46,655 nt of DNA from Streptomyces iconiensis (GCF_028657195.3 NZ_JANCPR020000062.1:1-46655); one strand, 5' to 3'; counted from the stretch's first letter, positions 6,986-15,761 are shown. Numbers and translations are program-made. Notes: a model not told the origin generated them from the letters alone.

Positions 6986-7623
6986 TAGCCGAAGAAACTC
7001 CGGCACGGTTCGAGAGAGTGGATATCGACCGGGACCGTACGGTGTGCTGCCCAGTCCGCGCGATCGAGGCGTAGCCGCTGCAGGGTGCGGTATGTCCCTT
7101 GCACGGACGTCACGGTCAGGCCGTCCGCTCGGTATCCGAGCTTCTCCGACACCCGAAGCGAGGCGGGATTGTCCGTCATGGCGGCGGACGTAACGGAACG
7201 CGCACCAAGCCCTTCAAAAGCCAGGTGCAGCACGGCCGCTCGCATTTCCGTGCCGAGCCCGTGGCCGTGGTGAGCGAGCCCCAGCCAGGAGCCTGTTTCC
7301 GCCTCTTGCGTCACGGCGAAGTCGGTCGCGGACAAGTCCTGCCGCCCGACTACCTGGCCGAGGCACAGCACCGCCAGGCTGAGCGTCCACTCCTGCGGGC
7401 GCCAGTTCGCGATGGTGCCGAGGACGTGTTGGAACGTTCCCCGCCCACGCTCTTCAGGGCTCACGTCCGTCCACGGCACGGTGAAAGGCATGCGCGCCTC
7501 GTCATGTACGCCGGCCGCGGCGACCTCGGCCAGCTCGCCTGCCAGATTCAGGTCAGGAAGCCGCAGTTCAAGCCGCGGTGTCGTGATCCGGAGTCGGTAC
7601 AAGGGCCATATGCGGGCTTCCAT
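6985..7623 (-). CDS. GNAT-family N-acetyltransferase (RimJ/RimL type)
   Basis: The 212-residue protein opens with RITTPRLELRLPDL, typical of RimJ/RimL-like GNATs. It carries the acetyl-CoA loop region LAHHGHGLGTEMRAAVLHLA near residue 118 and the C-terminal NPASLRVSEKLGYRADG near residue 152. It looks complete and uses normal Streptomyces codons, unlike its lower-GC neighbours. Substrate is unknown: protein N-terminus, a small molecule or an antibiotic are all possible. The start at 7623 lacks a clear ribosome site. It sits between two groups of toxin-module relics and may be a passenger or an old native gene split from its context. Confidence 0.85.
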   Translation of the reverse strand: MEARIWPLYRLRITTPRLELRLPDLNLAGELAEVAAAGVHDEARMPFTVPWTDVSPEERGRGTFQHVLGTIANWRPQEWTLSLAVLCLGQVVGRQDLSATDFAVTQEAETGSWLGLAHHGHGLGTEMRAAVLHLAFEGLGARSVTSAAMTDNPASLRVSEKLGYRADGLTVTSVQGTYRTLQRLRLDRADWAAHRTVPVDIHSLEPCRSFFG

Positions 7624-7639
7624 GACGGGAGACTGCCAA

Positions 7640-7800
7640 AGGCGGGTTGCGCGGGGCCAGCGGTTTTATGGTTGTGCGCTCAGGTGGTGGTGCGCGGTCA
7701 GCGAGGCAGCAGCGATGCGACGCAGGGCGTTCCGCGGCCCAGCGACGGCGACCACGTCCCTGCGAAGGCCCGCCGCTCCCGTTGCGGGCGATGCGGTGAG
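7640..7800 (-). pseudogene. possible decayed transposase C-terminus (IS5-like)
   Basis: Minus-strand translation gives THRIARNGSG followed by GRRRWAAERP, which loosely resembles the HRIAR...GRHRWVVERT end of IS5-group transposases, with frame breaks after it. No inverted repeats or complete frame are seen. This is a weak call, made because the stretch has no other explanation. Confidence 0.2.
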
Positions 7801-7873
7801 TGATGCCGGCGGAGGGGCATCGGCTTGGAGGCTGGGCCTGGGCCGTCGCAAAATACCACTCTTTGGTACGCAG

Positions 7874-8287
7874 TTACTCAAGGCCGGCCAGCTTGTAGAT
7901 GTTCCTGCGCTGTTCTTCCACCGTGCCGACCTCAGAGGCGAGCGCCGGGGCCAGAATGTCAACTTCCTCGCCCACTTCTCGCGATTCAGGATCAAAAGTG
8001 AACCCGTAGCATCCCCCTTCCATTTGTCGTTTGATGCCGCTGACAAAAACATCAGGACGTGCGCCTTGGCAGCACAGCAGGATATCCTTGGTTTCCAAGC
8101 TCCGCCGCAAAGAAAGCAAGCAGGAGTGCAGGTCATCTCCGGAATGCGCTTCGTGTTCTCCGCTTGGCAGGGTGGCAAGAAGTTGCCATGGGGGCCCAGT
8201 TCGTGTGGAGATGCGGATGGTTCCCGCTGACTCTCGCGACGAAGAGTGAATGGCGACAATCTCGTATTCGTCAGACAACTCGCTCAT
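7874..8287 (-). CDS. hypothetical orphan immunity-like protein
   Basis: This 137-residue acidic protein begins MSELSDEYEIVAIHSSSRE and contains LLCCQGARPDVFVSGIKRQM near residue 78 and CYGFTFDPESREVG near residue 101. I do not recognise a named domain. The ATG at 8287 has GGGAG only two bases upstream; an ATG at 8317 preceded by AAGGTGG is the alternative. It lies 57 bases downstream of an RHS-core scar (8344-8401) with no toxin tip between them, so it may be an immunity gene left behind after the tip was lost. Confidence 0.55.
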   Translation of the reverse strand: MSELSDEYEIVAIHSSSRESAGTIRISTRTGPPWQLLATLPSGEHEAHSGDDLHSCLLSLRRSLETKDILLCCQGARPDVFVSGIKRQMEGGCYGFTFDPESREVGEEVDILAPALASEVGTVEEQRRNIYKLAGLE

Positions 8288-8343
8288 CTCTCCCGGTAGT
8301 TTGGACTGGGAATCCATCCACCTTGCCCGTTCCAGGCGCCTAC

Positions 8344-8401
8344 TAGTTGGGGTGGAGGCCGGTTTCGGGGTCGCTGTGTTGGCCAGGGAAGCGGAGGGGG
8401 G
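8344..8401 (-). pseudogene. RHS core scar
   Basis: The minus strand encodes PLRFPGQHSDPETGLHPN, then stops. The intact RHS gene has PLRFPGQYHDPETGLHYN at 9747-9804. The nucleotide match is nearly complete over 58 bases (GTGGAGGCCGGTTTCGGGGT shared). It is a small leftover of an RHS core with no open frame around it. Confidence 0.75.
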
Positions 8402-8476
8402 CGCACAGTTCAGACTCGTTGGTGTCAAGGTGGCGAACCGGATGCCATCTCACCTGGACCTGTACTTCCGGGACCT

Positions 8477-8780
8477 CTAAGAGTGCGCTAGCGCATGATT
8501 CGACAAAAACTCCAGGAAGTCCACGGCTACAGCCTGGGTGGTGCCGTCTTCGTGGTCCAAGAAGAGGACTTGCTCGTCGCCTGTGCCCTCCCCCCCGTCG
8601 AGTGTCCATGGGGCCGGTTTTCGGGCCGGAAGGCCCGTGGGCCCATAGGCCGCGTCAGATGCCGTGTCGCTCGCTCAGTCCTTGAAGGTGATGCCTGCGC
8701 ATTCGCCTTCTTGTGAGTAGAGGATTCGGTCGGTATCCACCGTTCCTCTATTGTTGGCGGAGGAGAAAATAGGCGCGTTG
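8477..8780 (-). pseudogene. decayed coding remnant, possibly immunity-related
   Basis: One minus-strand frame reads sensibly as SSANNRGTVDTDRILYSQEG, then stops at 8675-8677. It continues in the same frame as DEQVLFLDHEDGTTQAVAVD FLEFL up to a stop at 8477-8479. The second half is reminiscent of the end of SMI1/KNR4 (SUKH) proteins, but this is weak. No start codon context is visible. Confidence 0.3.
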
Positions 8781-8807
8781 CTGCGAGGGGTTATGGATCT
8801 GGTGCGA

Positions 8808-9227
8808 TCAGTACTCCGCAGTTTCCACCTTCGTGAGCCCGAACGGCTCGAAGACGGGCACCAGTCGGTGGAGGTACCAGCCGAAATCACAGAACGTCGA
8901 GTCAGGGAGCAGCCGGCGATTTACCTCCGGCATGAAGGAAACCGTGTCCCTCTGGGGATGGAAGAGGAAATCACCTCCCGTTCGCTCCCCGAGAATTGCC
9001 GTGATGCCGAACGTCGTAGTCGGCGCGGCATGCGCGGCGGATTCCTTGACCCGTTGAAGGTCCCCTGGTGCGGCGTGAGCCCAGTCGAACATGCCGTCAA
9101 CGTCAATAACGTAGGTGACGCGTCCTTCGAACTCGAAACTGACACCGTTCGCTGCCAGGGCGTCGAGTGCCACGTGGGTCTGGATGGTGCTGAAAAAAGT
9201 GAAATCAATCTCTGCTGCTCTACTCAT
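8808..9227 (-). CDS. candidate immunity protein for the RHS nuclease tip
   Basis: The 139-residue product starts at the ATG at 9227, by alignment with the homologous start at 4716 (MSRxAEI). It begins only 14 bases after the RHS stop codon, in the same direction, the usual place of an immunity gene. The N-terminal half has GRVTYVIDVDGMFDWAHAAP. The C-terminal half (FGITAILGERTGGDFLFHP, FCDFGWYLHRLVPVFEPFG) is absent from the truncated homologue at 4447-4716. It is small and acidic, as expected for a protein that binds a nuclease toxin. I cannot place it in a named immunity family. Confidence 0.7.
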   Translation of the reverse strand: MSRAAEIDFTFFSTIQTHVALDALAANGVSFEFEGRVTYVIDVDGMFDWAHAAPGDLQRVKESAAHAAPTTTFGITAILGERTGGDFLFHPQRDTVSFMPEVNRRLLPDSTFCDFGWYLHRLVPVFEPFGLTKVETAEY

Positions 9228-9241
9228 CAGGGCACCAACCT

Positions 9242-12200
9242 CTACTCCCTCGGTATTACTCGCCAAGGGATACCTTTCTTGTCAAGCCAGTTTGTTATCT
9301 TCTCCGGGATCGGTTTTTCTGAGATGACCTGGTAGTCGATTCCCTTACCGTTGGCAATATCCAGTTTCTGGCCTTCGGTTGAGAAGAATTTCGCGGCGCG
9401 CTTCGGATTATCCTGAACATTTTCCCAGAAGTTTCCCGACTTGGCCTCGTACCAGGTCCCCCTGCCAGTGGCGCTGTCCACGAAAGCTCCGTCGAACTGT
9501 CGTCCGCCCTCGGAGAACCCATTGCCACCGCCGAGTTTTTCCTGGAGATGCTTCTCGTAGGCGTCGCCGGACTCCTGCGCTAGACGTCCTTTGCTCTTTC
9601 CATCCCCAGGATATTCCGGCGCGAGCCCGAGAGGGTCAGTCCAGCATCGCGGGTTTCCCACATACGTCGCCGGATTAGGTGCCGGCCCCAGCCCCAGCGG
9701 GTCCGGGGACAGGTAGCGGGCCGTATCGGGGTCGTAGTAGCGGAAGTAGTTGTAGTGGAGGCCGGTTTCGGGGTCGTGGTATTGGCCGGGGAAGCGGAGG
9801 GGGGTGTAGGTGGTGCTGGTGGTGTGCCAGGTGGTGGTTCCCCAGAGGGTGGACTGAGTGCGCCAGGCTATTTCTCCGTGGGGGTCGACCAATTCGGTTG
9901 GGGTGCCGATCAGGTCGGTGACGATGGCGTAGAAGCGGGAGTCGATCTCCTGTTGTGTGGCTTCGTCGGTGAGGCGTTCCGTCTGGGTGAGGGGGGCGAG
10001 GCCCTGGTGGTCCCAGGTGAGGGTGACGGGGTGGGGGAGGGTCGGGGCCTTTGTCGTCTGTTCGATGAGGGTGGGGCCGTCCCAGGTGAAGTCCACGCGT
10101 TCGGTGGCGGAGATCTTCGCGGTGCGGCGGCCCAGGGGGTCGTACTCGTAGCGCCAGGTCGTGCCGTCCGGGGTGACCACCTGGGTGAGGCGGTCTTCGG
10201 CGTCCCAGGTGTAGCGCCAGGTGTCCGGTTTTCTGGAGAGGCGGGTCTTCTGGCGGAGGGTGGTGCGGCCCGCCGCGTCGTGTTCGTAGCGGAGCTTGCC
10301 CGCCGTGTGGATGGTGGTGCCGGAGTAGGTGCGAGGGCCGATGGCCTCGGGGGAGGCGTGGTCGGGGGGCCAGGACGCCTCTGTCTGGTTGCCTGCCTCG
10401 TCGTAGGCGTAACGCTCTGTCCAGCCTCGGGCGTGGACCGCCGTGACGCGGCCTACCGCGTTCAGGTCGTATGTGCTGCGGCCCGAGAGCAGGTCGTTCA
10501 CGCCGGTGAGGTAGCCGTCGGCGCGGTACGTGTACTCCCTGCGCTGGATCGGGCCCGCCGCCCCCGCCCCCGCTCCCGCGTCTGTGCCCGCCGTGCCGGT
10601 CAGCGTCTGGGACGTGAGGAGGCCCGCCGGGTCCCACGTCTGGGTGAGGGTGAGCCCCACGGGGCCGCCCGCGCCGATGTCACCCCCCATGCCGGAGTCG
10701 GTCGCGCCGATGTCGCCCCCCACACCGGGGCCGCCCGCGCCTACGTGCCCCCTTGCGTCACGCCCCGCCGCACCGTGATGTGCCCCTGACCCGGGGCCGC
10801 TCGCCCCGATGCGCCGCACCGTCTCGCGCCCCGCGGCATCGTGGACGAAGTCGAGGGTGTGGCCGTTGGCCGTGAGGGTCGTGCGGTTGCCGGCTGCGTC
10901 GTAGGTGCTGGTGGAGACGGCGCCGGTCGGGGTCGTACGGCGGGTGCGGCGGCCGAGGGCGTCGTAGGTGTGGGTGAGGGCGCGGCCGTTGACCAGCTCG
11001 GTCTTGACGCGGCCCAACTTGTCGCGCTGGTAGCGGAGTTCGGCGTCCGGACCGGTGGCCTCCAGGAGGCGGCCTGCCGGGTCGTACGCGTATGTGGTGA
11101 CCGCGCCCGCCGCGTCCTTGCGGAGCGTACGGCCGAGTGCGTCCCGTTCGTAGCGGATCTCCTCGCCCAGCGGGGTCACCCGGCAGCGCAGTGCGCCCTC
11201 CGCGTCCAGTTCGTAGCGCTGCTCGCGGTCGTCGAAGTCGCGCTCGGCGACGAGGCGGCCCGCGGGGTCGTAGGTGTAGTCCCAGGTGAGGCCCTGGGGG
11301 TTGGTGACCTGGGTGAGGCGCAGGCCGGCGTCGTAGGCGAACTCGTAGCGCACGCCGTCAGGGCCTGTGCGGGCGGACAGGACGTCGAAGTGCGAGTACT
11401 CGTACGTGGTCTCGCCACCCGCCGCGTCCACGTGGCGGGTGCAGTTGCCCTCGCCGTCCCACTCCCAGTGTTCGGTGGCGCCGTCCGGTGCCACCCGGCG
11501 CGTGAGCTTGCCCTCGGTCGTCCAGGTCAGCTCCGTGCGGGCACCCAGCGCGTCGGTGGTGCGGACGGGGCGGCCGAAGGCGTCGCGCTCGTAGCTGGTG
11601 ACCGCACCGAGGGGATCGGTGATCTCGACGGGGAGGCCGGCCGCGTCGCACCGTACGTGCGTGGTCGCGCCGGGGGCGCCTCCCGGGCCGCCCGGCCCAG
11701 GGGCCGTGACCGTGGCCAGGTGGCCGCGCGCGTCGTAGGTGTAGCGCGTGGTGTGGCCGGCGGGGTCGGTCAGGGAGGTGCGGTTGCCGTCCTCGTTCCA
11801 CTCCTGGCGCCAGAGCGCACCGTCAGGGTCGCGCGTCTCGACGGGGAAGCCCTGGGCGTCGCGCGCGAAGGTGAGCGACGTGCCGTCCGGGCGGGTGACC
11901 GAGGCGAGGCGGCCCGCTTCGTCGTAGGTGAACGTGGTCGTGCGGCCGAGCGCGTCGGTGTGGGCGAGCGGCCGGTTGTACGGGTCTCGTTCGGTACGGG
12001 TGCGATGGCCCAACGGGTCGATCTCGCCGACCACTTGGGCCCGCTCGTCGAACAGGGTCCGCGTCGCGTGGCCCGCCGCCGTCGTGAGCGTGGTGACCCG
12101 GTGGCCCGTGGCCTCGTCCACGCCGTCGTAGTCGATACGGACCTGCATGTGGCCGGCGGTCCCGCCCTCGGCGATGCAGCGGTGGACGTTGTCGTAGACG

Positions 12201-13972
12201 TAGTCGTAGCGGCGGTCGTTGGTGTCCGTCCACGACACCACCCGGGCCTCGTCGTCGTACTCGAAGCGCAGCGGCAGGCCGGAGGAGTTGGTGACCCCGG
12301 TGAGGTTGCCGTCGGTGTAGCCGTAGCGCAGCACCTGTTCGTCGATGCCGTCGGGCCTGACCAGGCTGAGCGCCGTGATCCGGTCGTTCTCGACGGTCAG
12401 CCGCACCTCGTACCCGCCGCTGTGGACGAGACGGGTGGGCGCACCTGTCTCCAGGTCGTACTCGAAGGTGATGCGGCGCCCGGCCCGGTCGCTCAGCTGC
12501 TCGATACGGGCAGTGCCGTCCCCCTGGCCCGCACCGTCGGGGTCGTGCGGGGGCGCGAAGTGCCGCACCCAGCCGGTCTCGGGGTCGGTGAGGGTGTAGC
12601 CGCCGTCCGGAGCGCGCTCCAGCGGCATACGGGCCGAGCCCGCCGAGGGCAGGGTGGGCAGCCCCGGCACCGGGTGCGGGTAGGAGAGGAGACGGCCGTC
12701 CTCGGCGACGAGGACGACGCCTTCCGCGTCGATCTCCAGGCGCTGGTCGACGGTCGAGGACCAGGAGGGGCCGAACCAGTGGCCGAGCCGGTAGCCGGAC
12801 TCCACACGGCGGGTGAAGGCCAGTGGCAGGGCGCCGGGCAGGGCCAGGTCGGTCTGCGGCAGGTACATCCGCCCCGTCGACAGGTCCACAGGGTCGCTGC
12901 CGGTCGACGGTGTCTCCTTCGGCCCCTTGGACGCCTCGTGCGGGCCCTTGTCCGCGAGGGCTCCGCGCCCGCTGGTGGGCGCGTCGTCGGCCACCTTGGC
13001 CAGCTTCCCCGCGCGGCCCGCCTTGGTCGCCGCGCCCACGCCCTTGGTGCCGAACAGCTCGGGCAGCAGCCGCCCCAGACCCTCCTCGGGGTCCTTCTGG
13101 AAGCTGTTCCACATCTGCTTGCCGGTGCCGACCGGGTCGTTGGCGACCTTGGCGATGCCGGTGACCGTGGAGTTGAGGTTGGTGACGTACTCGGCGGGAT
13201 GCGTGATGTTGTACGGGTCGGCGGGATTGACGCTGCGTACGAAGTTGTTCAGGCCGGCGACGCCCTTGATGACGCCGCCCGTGAAGTGGGTCGAGGACAG
13301 CTTGAGCCCGGTCAGCCCGTCGCTTGCCTGGTCGGCGTAGTCGGGCTTGGGCGGCGCCGCGTCCCGCGCCGCCTTGACCGCTGTCCGCGCCCGTGTGGCC
13401 GCCTCGTCACGCTGCGAACGTGCCTCGTTCAGCAGCTCCTGGGCTTCCTTCTTCTTGTCGTCCTTCCACTGCGCCGCCGCCTCGCGCGCCTGCTTCTGGG
13501 CCCACTCCACGGTCCCCGCGAAGTCGTCCAGGGCGCCCGCTGCCTTCTCGCACGCCGCTGATGCCTTGACCCACTTCGCCGGCTCCAGCCCGACCTTGTC
13601 CCAGAAGGCGTCGGCGGCCTTGCCCTTCAACGTGCCGCCCGACAGGCCCTTGAGCCCCTTGGCGACGTTGTCGAACGCCTTCTTGAAGTCCCGCAGATGC
13701 GTCGCCGTCGAACGCAGCTTGGACGGGCTGCCGAACACCAGCCTCGCCGGGTCGTCGGTCTCGTCCAGCTGGAACTCGGCGGTATCGGCGCCCATCCGGT
13801 TGGCCACCGAACGCGAGGTGTCCCGCGTCCAGTCGGCGCCGCTCTCCCAGCCGGCGTCGTCCAGGCGGTCGGCACTCCAGTTGCCGAACCCCTCGACCCC
13901 GTCCCCGACCTTCTTGGTGACGTCCTCCGCCTTGTCCTCGATCGAGTCAGGAACGAAGTCCCGCCAGCCCAT
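9242..13972 (-). CDS. RHS-repeat polymorphic toxin with PD-(D/E)xK nuclease-like C-terminus
   Basis: The 1576-residue protein has four parts. Residues 1-330 form a helical N-terminal region like those of type VII-secreted toxins. A DUF6531-type RHS entry lies near 360-440 (DPVDLSTGRMYLPQTDLALP). A long array of YD repeats (YEYD, YTYDPAGRL, YRYDALGR-like) runs to about 1385, interrupted at about 1055-1103 by a Gly/Ala-rich insert. The conserved pre-tip core RFPGQYHDPETGLHYNYFRY...LSPDPLGLGP ends near 1450. The last 125 residues form the toxin: D1494 in FDGAF and E1509-x-K1511 in WYEAKSG fit a PD-(D/E)xK nuclease. Its start shares one base with the upstream stop (TGATG). Nucleic acid cleavage in competitor cells is inferred. 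Confidence 0.9.
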   Translation of the reverse strand: MGWRDFVPDSIEDKAEDVTKKVGDGVEGFGNWSADRLDDAGWESGADWTRDTSRSVANRMGADTAEFQLDETDDPARLVFGSPSKLRSTATHLRDFKKAFDNVAKGLKGLSGGTLKGKAADAFWDKVGLEPAKWVKASAACEKAAGALDDFAGTVEWAQKQAREAAAQWKDDKKKEAQELLNEARSQRDEAATRARTAVKAARDAAPPKPDYADQASDGLTGLKLSSTHFTGGVIKGVAGLNNFVRSVNPADPYNITHPAEYVTNLNSTVTGIAKVANDPVGTGKQMWNSFQKDPEEGLGRLLPELFGTKGVGAATKAGRAGKLAKVADDAPTSGRGALADKGPHEASKGPKETPSTGSDPVDLSTGRMYLPQTDLALPGALPLAFTRRVESGYRLGHWFGPSWSSTVDQRLEIDAEGVVLVAEDGRLLSYPHPVPGLPTLPSAGSARMPLERAPDGGYTLTDPETGWVRHFAPPHDPDGAGQGDGTARIEQLSDRAGRRITFEYDLETGAPTRLVHSGGYEVRLTVENDRITALSLVRPDGIDEQVLRYGYTDGNLTGVTNSSGLPLRFEYDDEARVVSWTDTNDRRYDYVYDNVHRCIAEGGTAGHMQVRIDYDGVDEATGHRVTTLTTAAGHATRTLFDERAQVVGEIDPLGHRTRTERDPYNRPLAHTDALGRTTTFTYDEAGRLASVTRPDGTSLTFARDAQGFPVETRDPDGALWRQEWNEDGNRTSLTDPAGHTTRYTYDARGHLATVTAPGPGGPGGAPGATTHVRCDAAGLPVEITDPLGAVTSYERDAFGRPVRTTDALGARTELTWTTEGKLTRRVAPDGATEHWEWDGEGNCTRHVDAAGGETTYEYSHFDVLSARTGPDGVRYEFAYDAGLRLTQVTNPQGLTWDYTYDPAGRLVAERDFDDREQRYELDAEGALRCRVTPLGEEIRYERDALGRTLRKDAAGAVTTYAYDPAGRLLEATGPDAELRYQRDKLGRVKTELVNGRALTHTYDALGRRTRRTTPTGAVSTSTYDAAGNRTTLTANGHTLDFVHDAAGRETVRRIGASGPGSGAHHGAAGRDARGHVGAGGPGVGGDIGATDSGMGGDIGAGGPVGLTLTQTWDPAGLLTSQTLTGTAGTDAGAGAGAAGPIQRREYTYRADGYLTGVNDLLSGRSTYDLNAVGRVTAVHARGWTERYAYDEAGNQTEASWPPDHASPEAIGPRTYSGTTIHTAGKLRYEHDAAGRTTLRQKTRLSRKPDTWRYTWDAEDRLTQVVTPDGTTWRYEYDPLGRRTAKISATERVDFTWDGPTLIEQTTKAPTLPHPVTLTWDHQGLAPLTQTERLTDEATQQEIDSRFYAIVTDLIGTPTELVDPHGEIAWRTQSTLWGTTTWHTTSTTYTPLRFPGQYHDPETGLHYNYFRYYDPDTARYLSPDPLGLGPAPNPATYVGNPRCWTDPLGLAPEYPGDGKSKGRLAQESGDAYEKHLQEKLGGGNGFSEGGRQFDGAFVDSATGRGTWYEAKSGNFWENVQDNPKRAAKFFSTEGQKLDIANGKGIDYQVISEKPIPEKITNWLDKKGIPWRVIPRE

Positions 13973-14664
13973 CAGCCCTCGCCCCCCTCACCCTGTCCGG
14001 GTGCCGCGCCCTGCTGTGGCTGCTGCGCGGCGGCACGTTCCTCGGGTGAGGGGCCGAAAGCGCGGTCCTGTGCCGCGGCGACCTGCTCGTCGCTGACGCC
14101 GGTCGCGCCCTGCGTGAGGTCCATGTACATGCCGCCGCGGCCCTCGCTTGTCAGCTCCCGGCCGGTGTCCTTCCACTCCTGGGTGATGTCGTCCCCGGCC
14201 TTCTGGAAGGACTCGGCGCTGTAGTCCGGCGCGTCCGGCGTCATGATGTCGCCATAGCCCTGCTTGGCGACCTCTTCCTCGGTCGCGTGCGGATTGCCCG
14301 TGTACGAGACCGAGTTGAGCGCCACCTTCATGGTGCCCGCCGCATACTGGTCCTCCTCGTACGCCATCCCCGCCGACAGGCCCAGCCGCTGCGCGAGGCC
14401 GTTCGCGTTCTGCACCAGCGCCCGTACGCCCCACTCCCACTTCTCGCAGAAGTCCTCGAAGTCGCCCGCCAGACCGCTGTGCCCCGCCTCCATCCCCGTC
14501 AGGGAGAGGCCACCGAACCCGGCGCCCTGCAACGACTCCGTCGCCGAGCTGCCCGACTCCTTCAGTTCACCGATGGCGCCTTTGAGCCCCTTCTCGATCA
14601 GGGAGAGCGACTCCTTGTTCCAGACGACGCCGTCCTCGCTCTTCCCGGGGCCGTCGCCGCTCAC
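13972..14664 (-). CDS. WXG-like secretion partner of the RHS toxin
   Basis: The 230-residue protein starts with a GTG at 14664, preceded by GGGGAGGGG. Its GTGA overlaps the stop of the SseB-like gene, and its own stop overlaps the RHS start, so three genes are coupled. The N-terminal 120 residues are predicted helical with W-x-W-G in FCEKWEWGVRALVQNANGLA near residue 85. That resembles ESX/WXG-type proteins found upstream of type VII-exported polymorphic toxins. The C-terminus is a Gln/Gly/Pro-rich tail. It probably helps the RHS protein engage a secretion system encoded elsewhere. Confidence 0.65.
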   Translation of the reverse strand: MSGDGPGKSEDGVVWNKESLSLIEKGLKGAIGELKESGSSATESLQGAGFGGLSLTGMEAGHSGLAGDFEDFCEKWEWGVRALVQNANGLAQRLGLSAGMAYEEDQYAAGTMKVALNSVSYTGNPHATEEEVAKQGYGDIMTPDAPDYSAESFQKAGDDITQEWKDTGRELTSEGRGGMYMDLTQGATGVSDEQVAAAQDRAFGPSPEERAAAQQPQQGAAPGQGEGGEG

Positions 14665-15122
14665 CGGGTCCCCTCCCCGTGACCGCTTCCCCGGTGCTCT
14701 GCGGGCGCTGCGGCCGTTACGGCGTTCACAGGCTCGGCGGCCTCTACGGGCCACACGGCCACCGCGTCCGGCACGATGCCCGGCGCCGGCGGGAACAGCA
14801 TCGAACCGTCCTCGTCCGCCACATCCACCGCGACCCCCGCGGGCTCTCCCAGCTCCGGGATCACCGCGTCCAGCAGCCGCGCCCCCAGTACGGCCGCGTA
14901 ATCCCATGGTTCGCCCGGGGCCTCCCGCGTCAGCGCGTACCGCGCCAGCGCCGCCTCGTCCGTGAACGCCAGAATCCAGCGCACGCCGCCGTACGCGGCC
15001 GTCAGCAGCTGTTCTTCCCCCACCCTGGGAACCAGCACCGCGGTCCGCCGCAGCTCTCCCACCAGCGCGGACGGGTTCCCCGTGCCCGCGCGGGTGGCCG
15101 CTATCTCGTCCGGGAGCCCCAT
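14661..15122 (-). CDS. SseB-like N-terminal domain protein
   Basis: The 153-residue product has the SseB-family layout: an N-terminal ELRRTAVLVPRVGEEQLLTA, then WILAFTDEAALARYA near residue 53, and GVAVDVADEDGSMLFPPAPG near residue 101. The ATG at 15122 is preferred. The frame is open further upstream but that sequence reads as non-coding. Actinobacterial SseB-like genes often precede WXG and RHS/toxin genes, as here, where it overlaps the next gene as GTGA. Its role in toxin export or regulation is unknown. Confidence 0.7.
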   Translation of the reverse strand: MGLPDEIAATRAGTGNPSALVGELRRTAVLVPRVGEEQLLTAAYGGVRWILAFTDEAALARYALTREAPGEPWDYAAVLGARLLDAVIPELGEPAGVAVDVADEDGSMLFPPAPGIVPDAVAVWPVEAAEPVNAVTAAAPAEHRGSGHGEGTR

Positions 15123-15761
15123 ACCCCACCCCTTGTCGTCCCCCAGCGCAGGCGCCGCGCCCCATGCCGGCAGTGCCCGCTGTGCCCGCTGTGCCGCCGC
15201 GCTCGTCAGCCCGCCGCGCCTGTGGCGTCCGTCGCGTCCGCCGTCCCCGTTCGTACGGCATTCGAGATTACGTGGGGGAGCGGTGGGCGGCGCAAGATGT
15301 CGTGGAGGCGTGCGGGTCCCGGGGTGCGGCGCGTGGTTCAGGCGCGGGGGAGGCACGCCGCAGGTCTTCGGCCGGTGGGCGCGGGAACGGCGGGGCTGAT
15401 GTGGTACAAGCCCGATTGGCGGGGTCCAAACCCCGTATGGCACACTGTCCAGGTTGCTCGGTTGAGTGCCGATGCTGTGCGCCTCCCGCCGGGAGGACCG
15501 GAAGCGAGTCCCAGGTATTCGTCACCTCTTATCAGGGGTGGAAGTACGGGAATCTTCCGGGAAGTGCAGGAGGGGCTTCCAATCAGGCACCCGGTGGGTT
15601 TCCTCCCCCGGTTCCTTCCTCGCAGGTCCTCGCAGGAATTCTCCTGCGGAGAGTTACGGGAAGGAACACGACACGCCCGACCGCGTGGGTCGGACGCAGG
15701 GGTGACCGGAGACCTCCATGGGGTTCCAGAGCGTTACGAGAGACAGGACTACGAAGTAGCC
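15123..15761 (+). promoter_or_regulatory. leader and promoter region of the S10 operon
   Basis: No gene is recognised in these 639 bases. They lie between the divergent SseB-like gene and rpsJ. A GGGGTccaaACCCC hairpin at 15421-15434 is followed by TATGGCACACT, a possible -10 area. If transcription starts there, rpsJ has a leader of about 300 bases. CCGACC-gcgtg-GGTCGG at 15677-15693 is a clear hairpin 69 bases before the rpsJ start. A regulatory leader for ribosomal protein feedback is plausible but not shown. Confidence 0.4.

Noticed and set aside
10841..13561. Very long plus-strand open frame (about 900 codons) opposite the RHS gene
   Set aside because: It is the mirror of a GC-rich coding frame. 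Its translation is Val/Gly/Arg-rich with no domain, and the minus strand has clear RHS repeats.
14679..15761. 5' extension of rpsJ as one long frame
   Set aside because: S10 is a well-conserved 102-residue protein starting at 15762; the extension is antisense to the SseB-like gene and then leader DNA.
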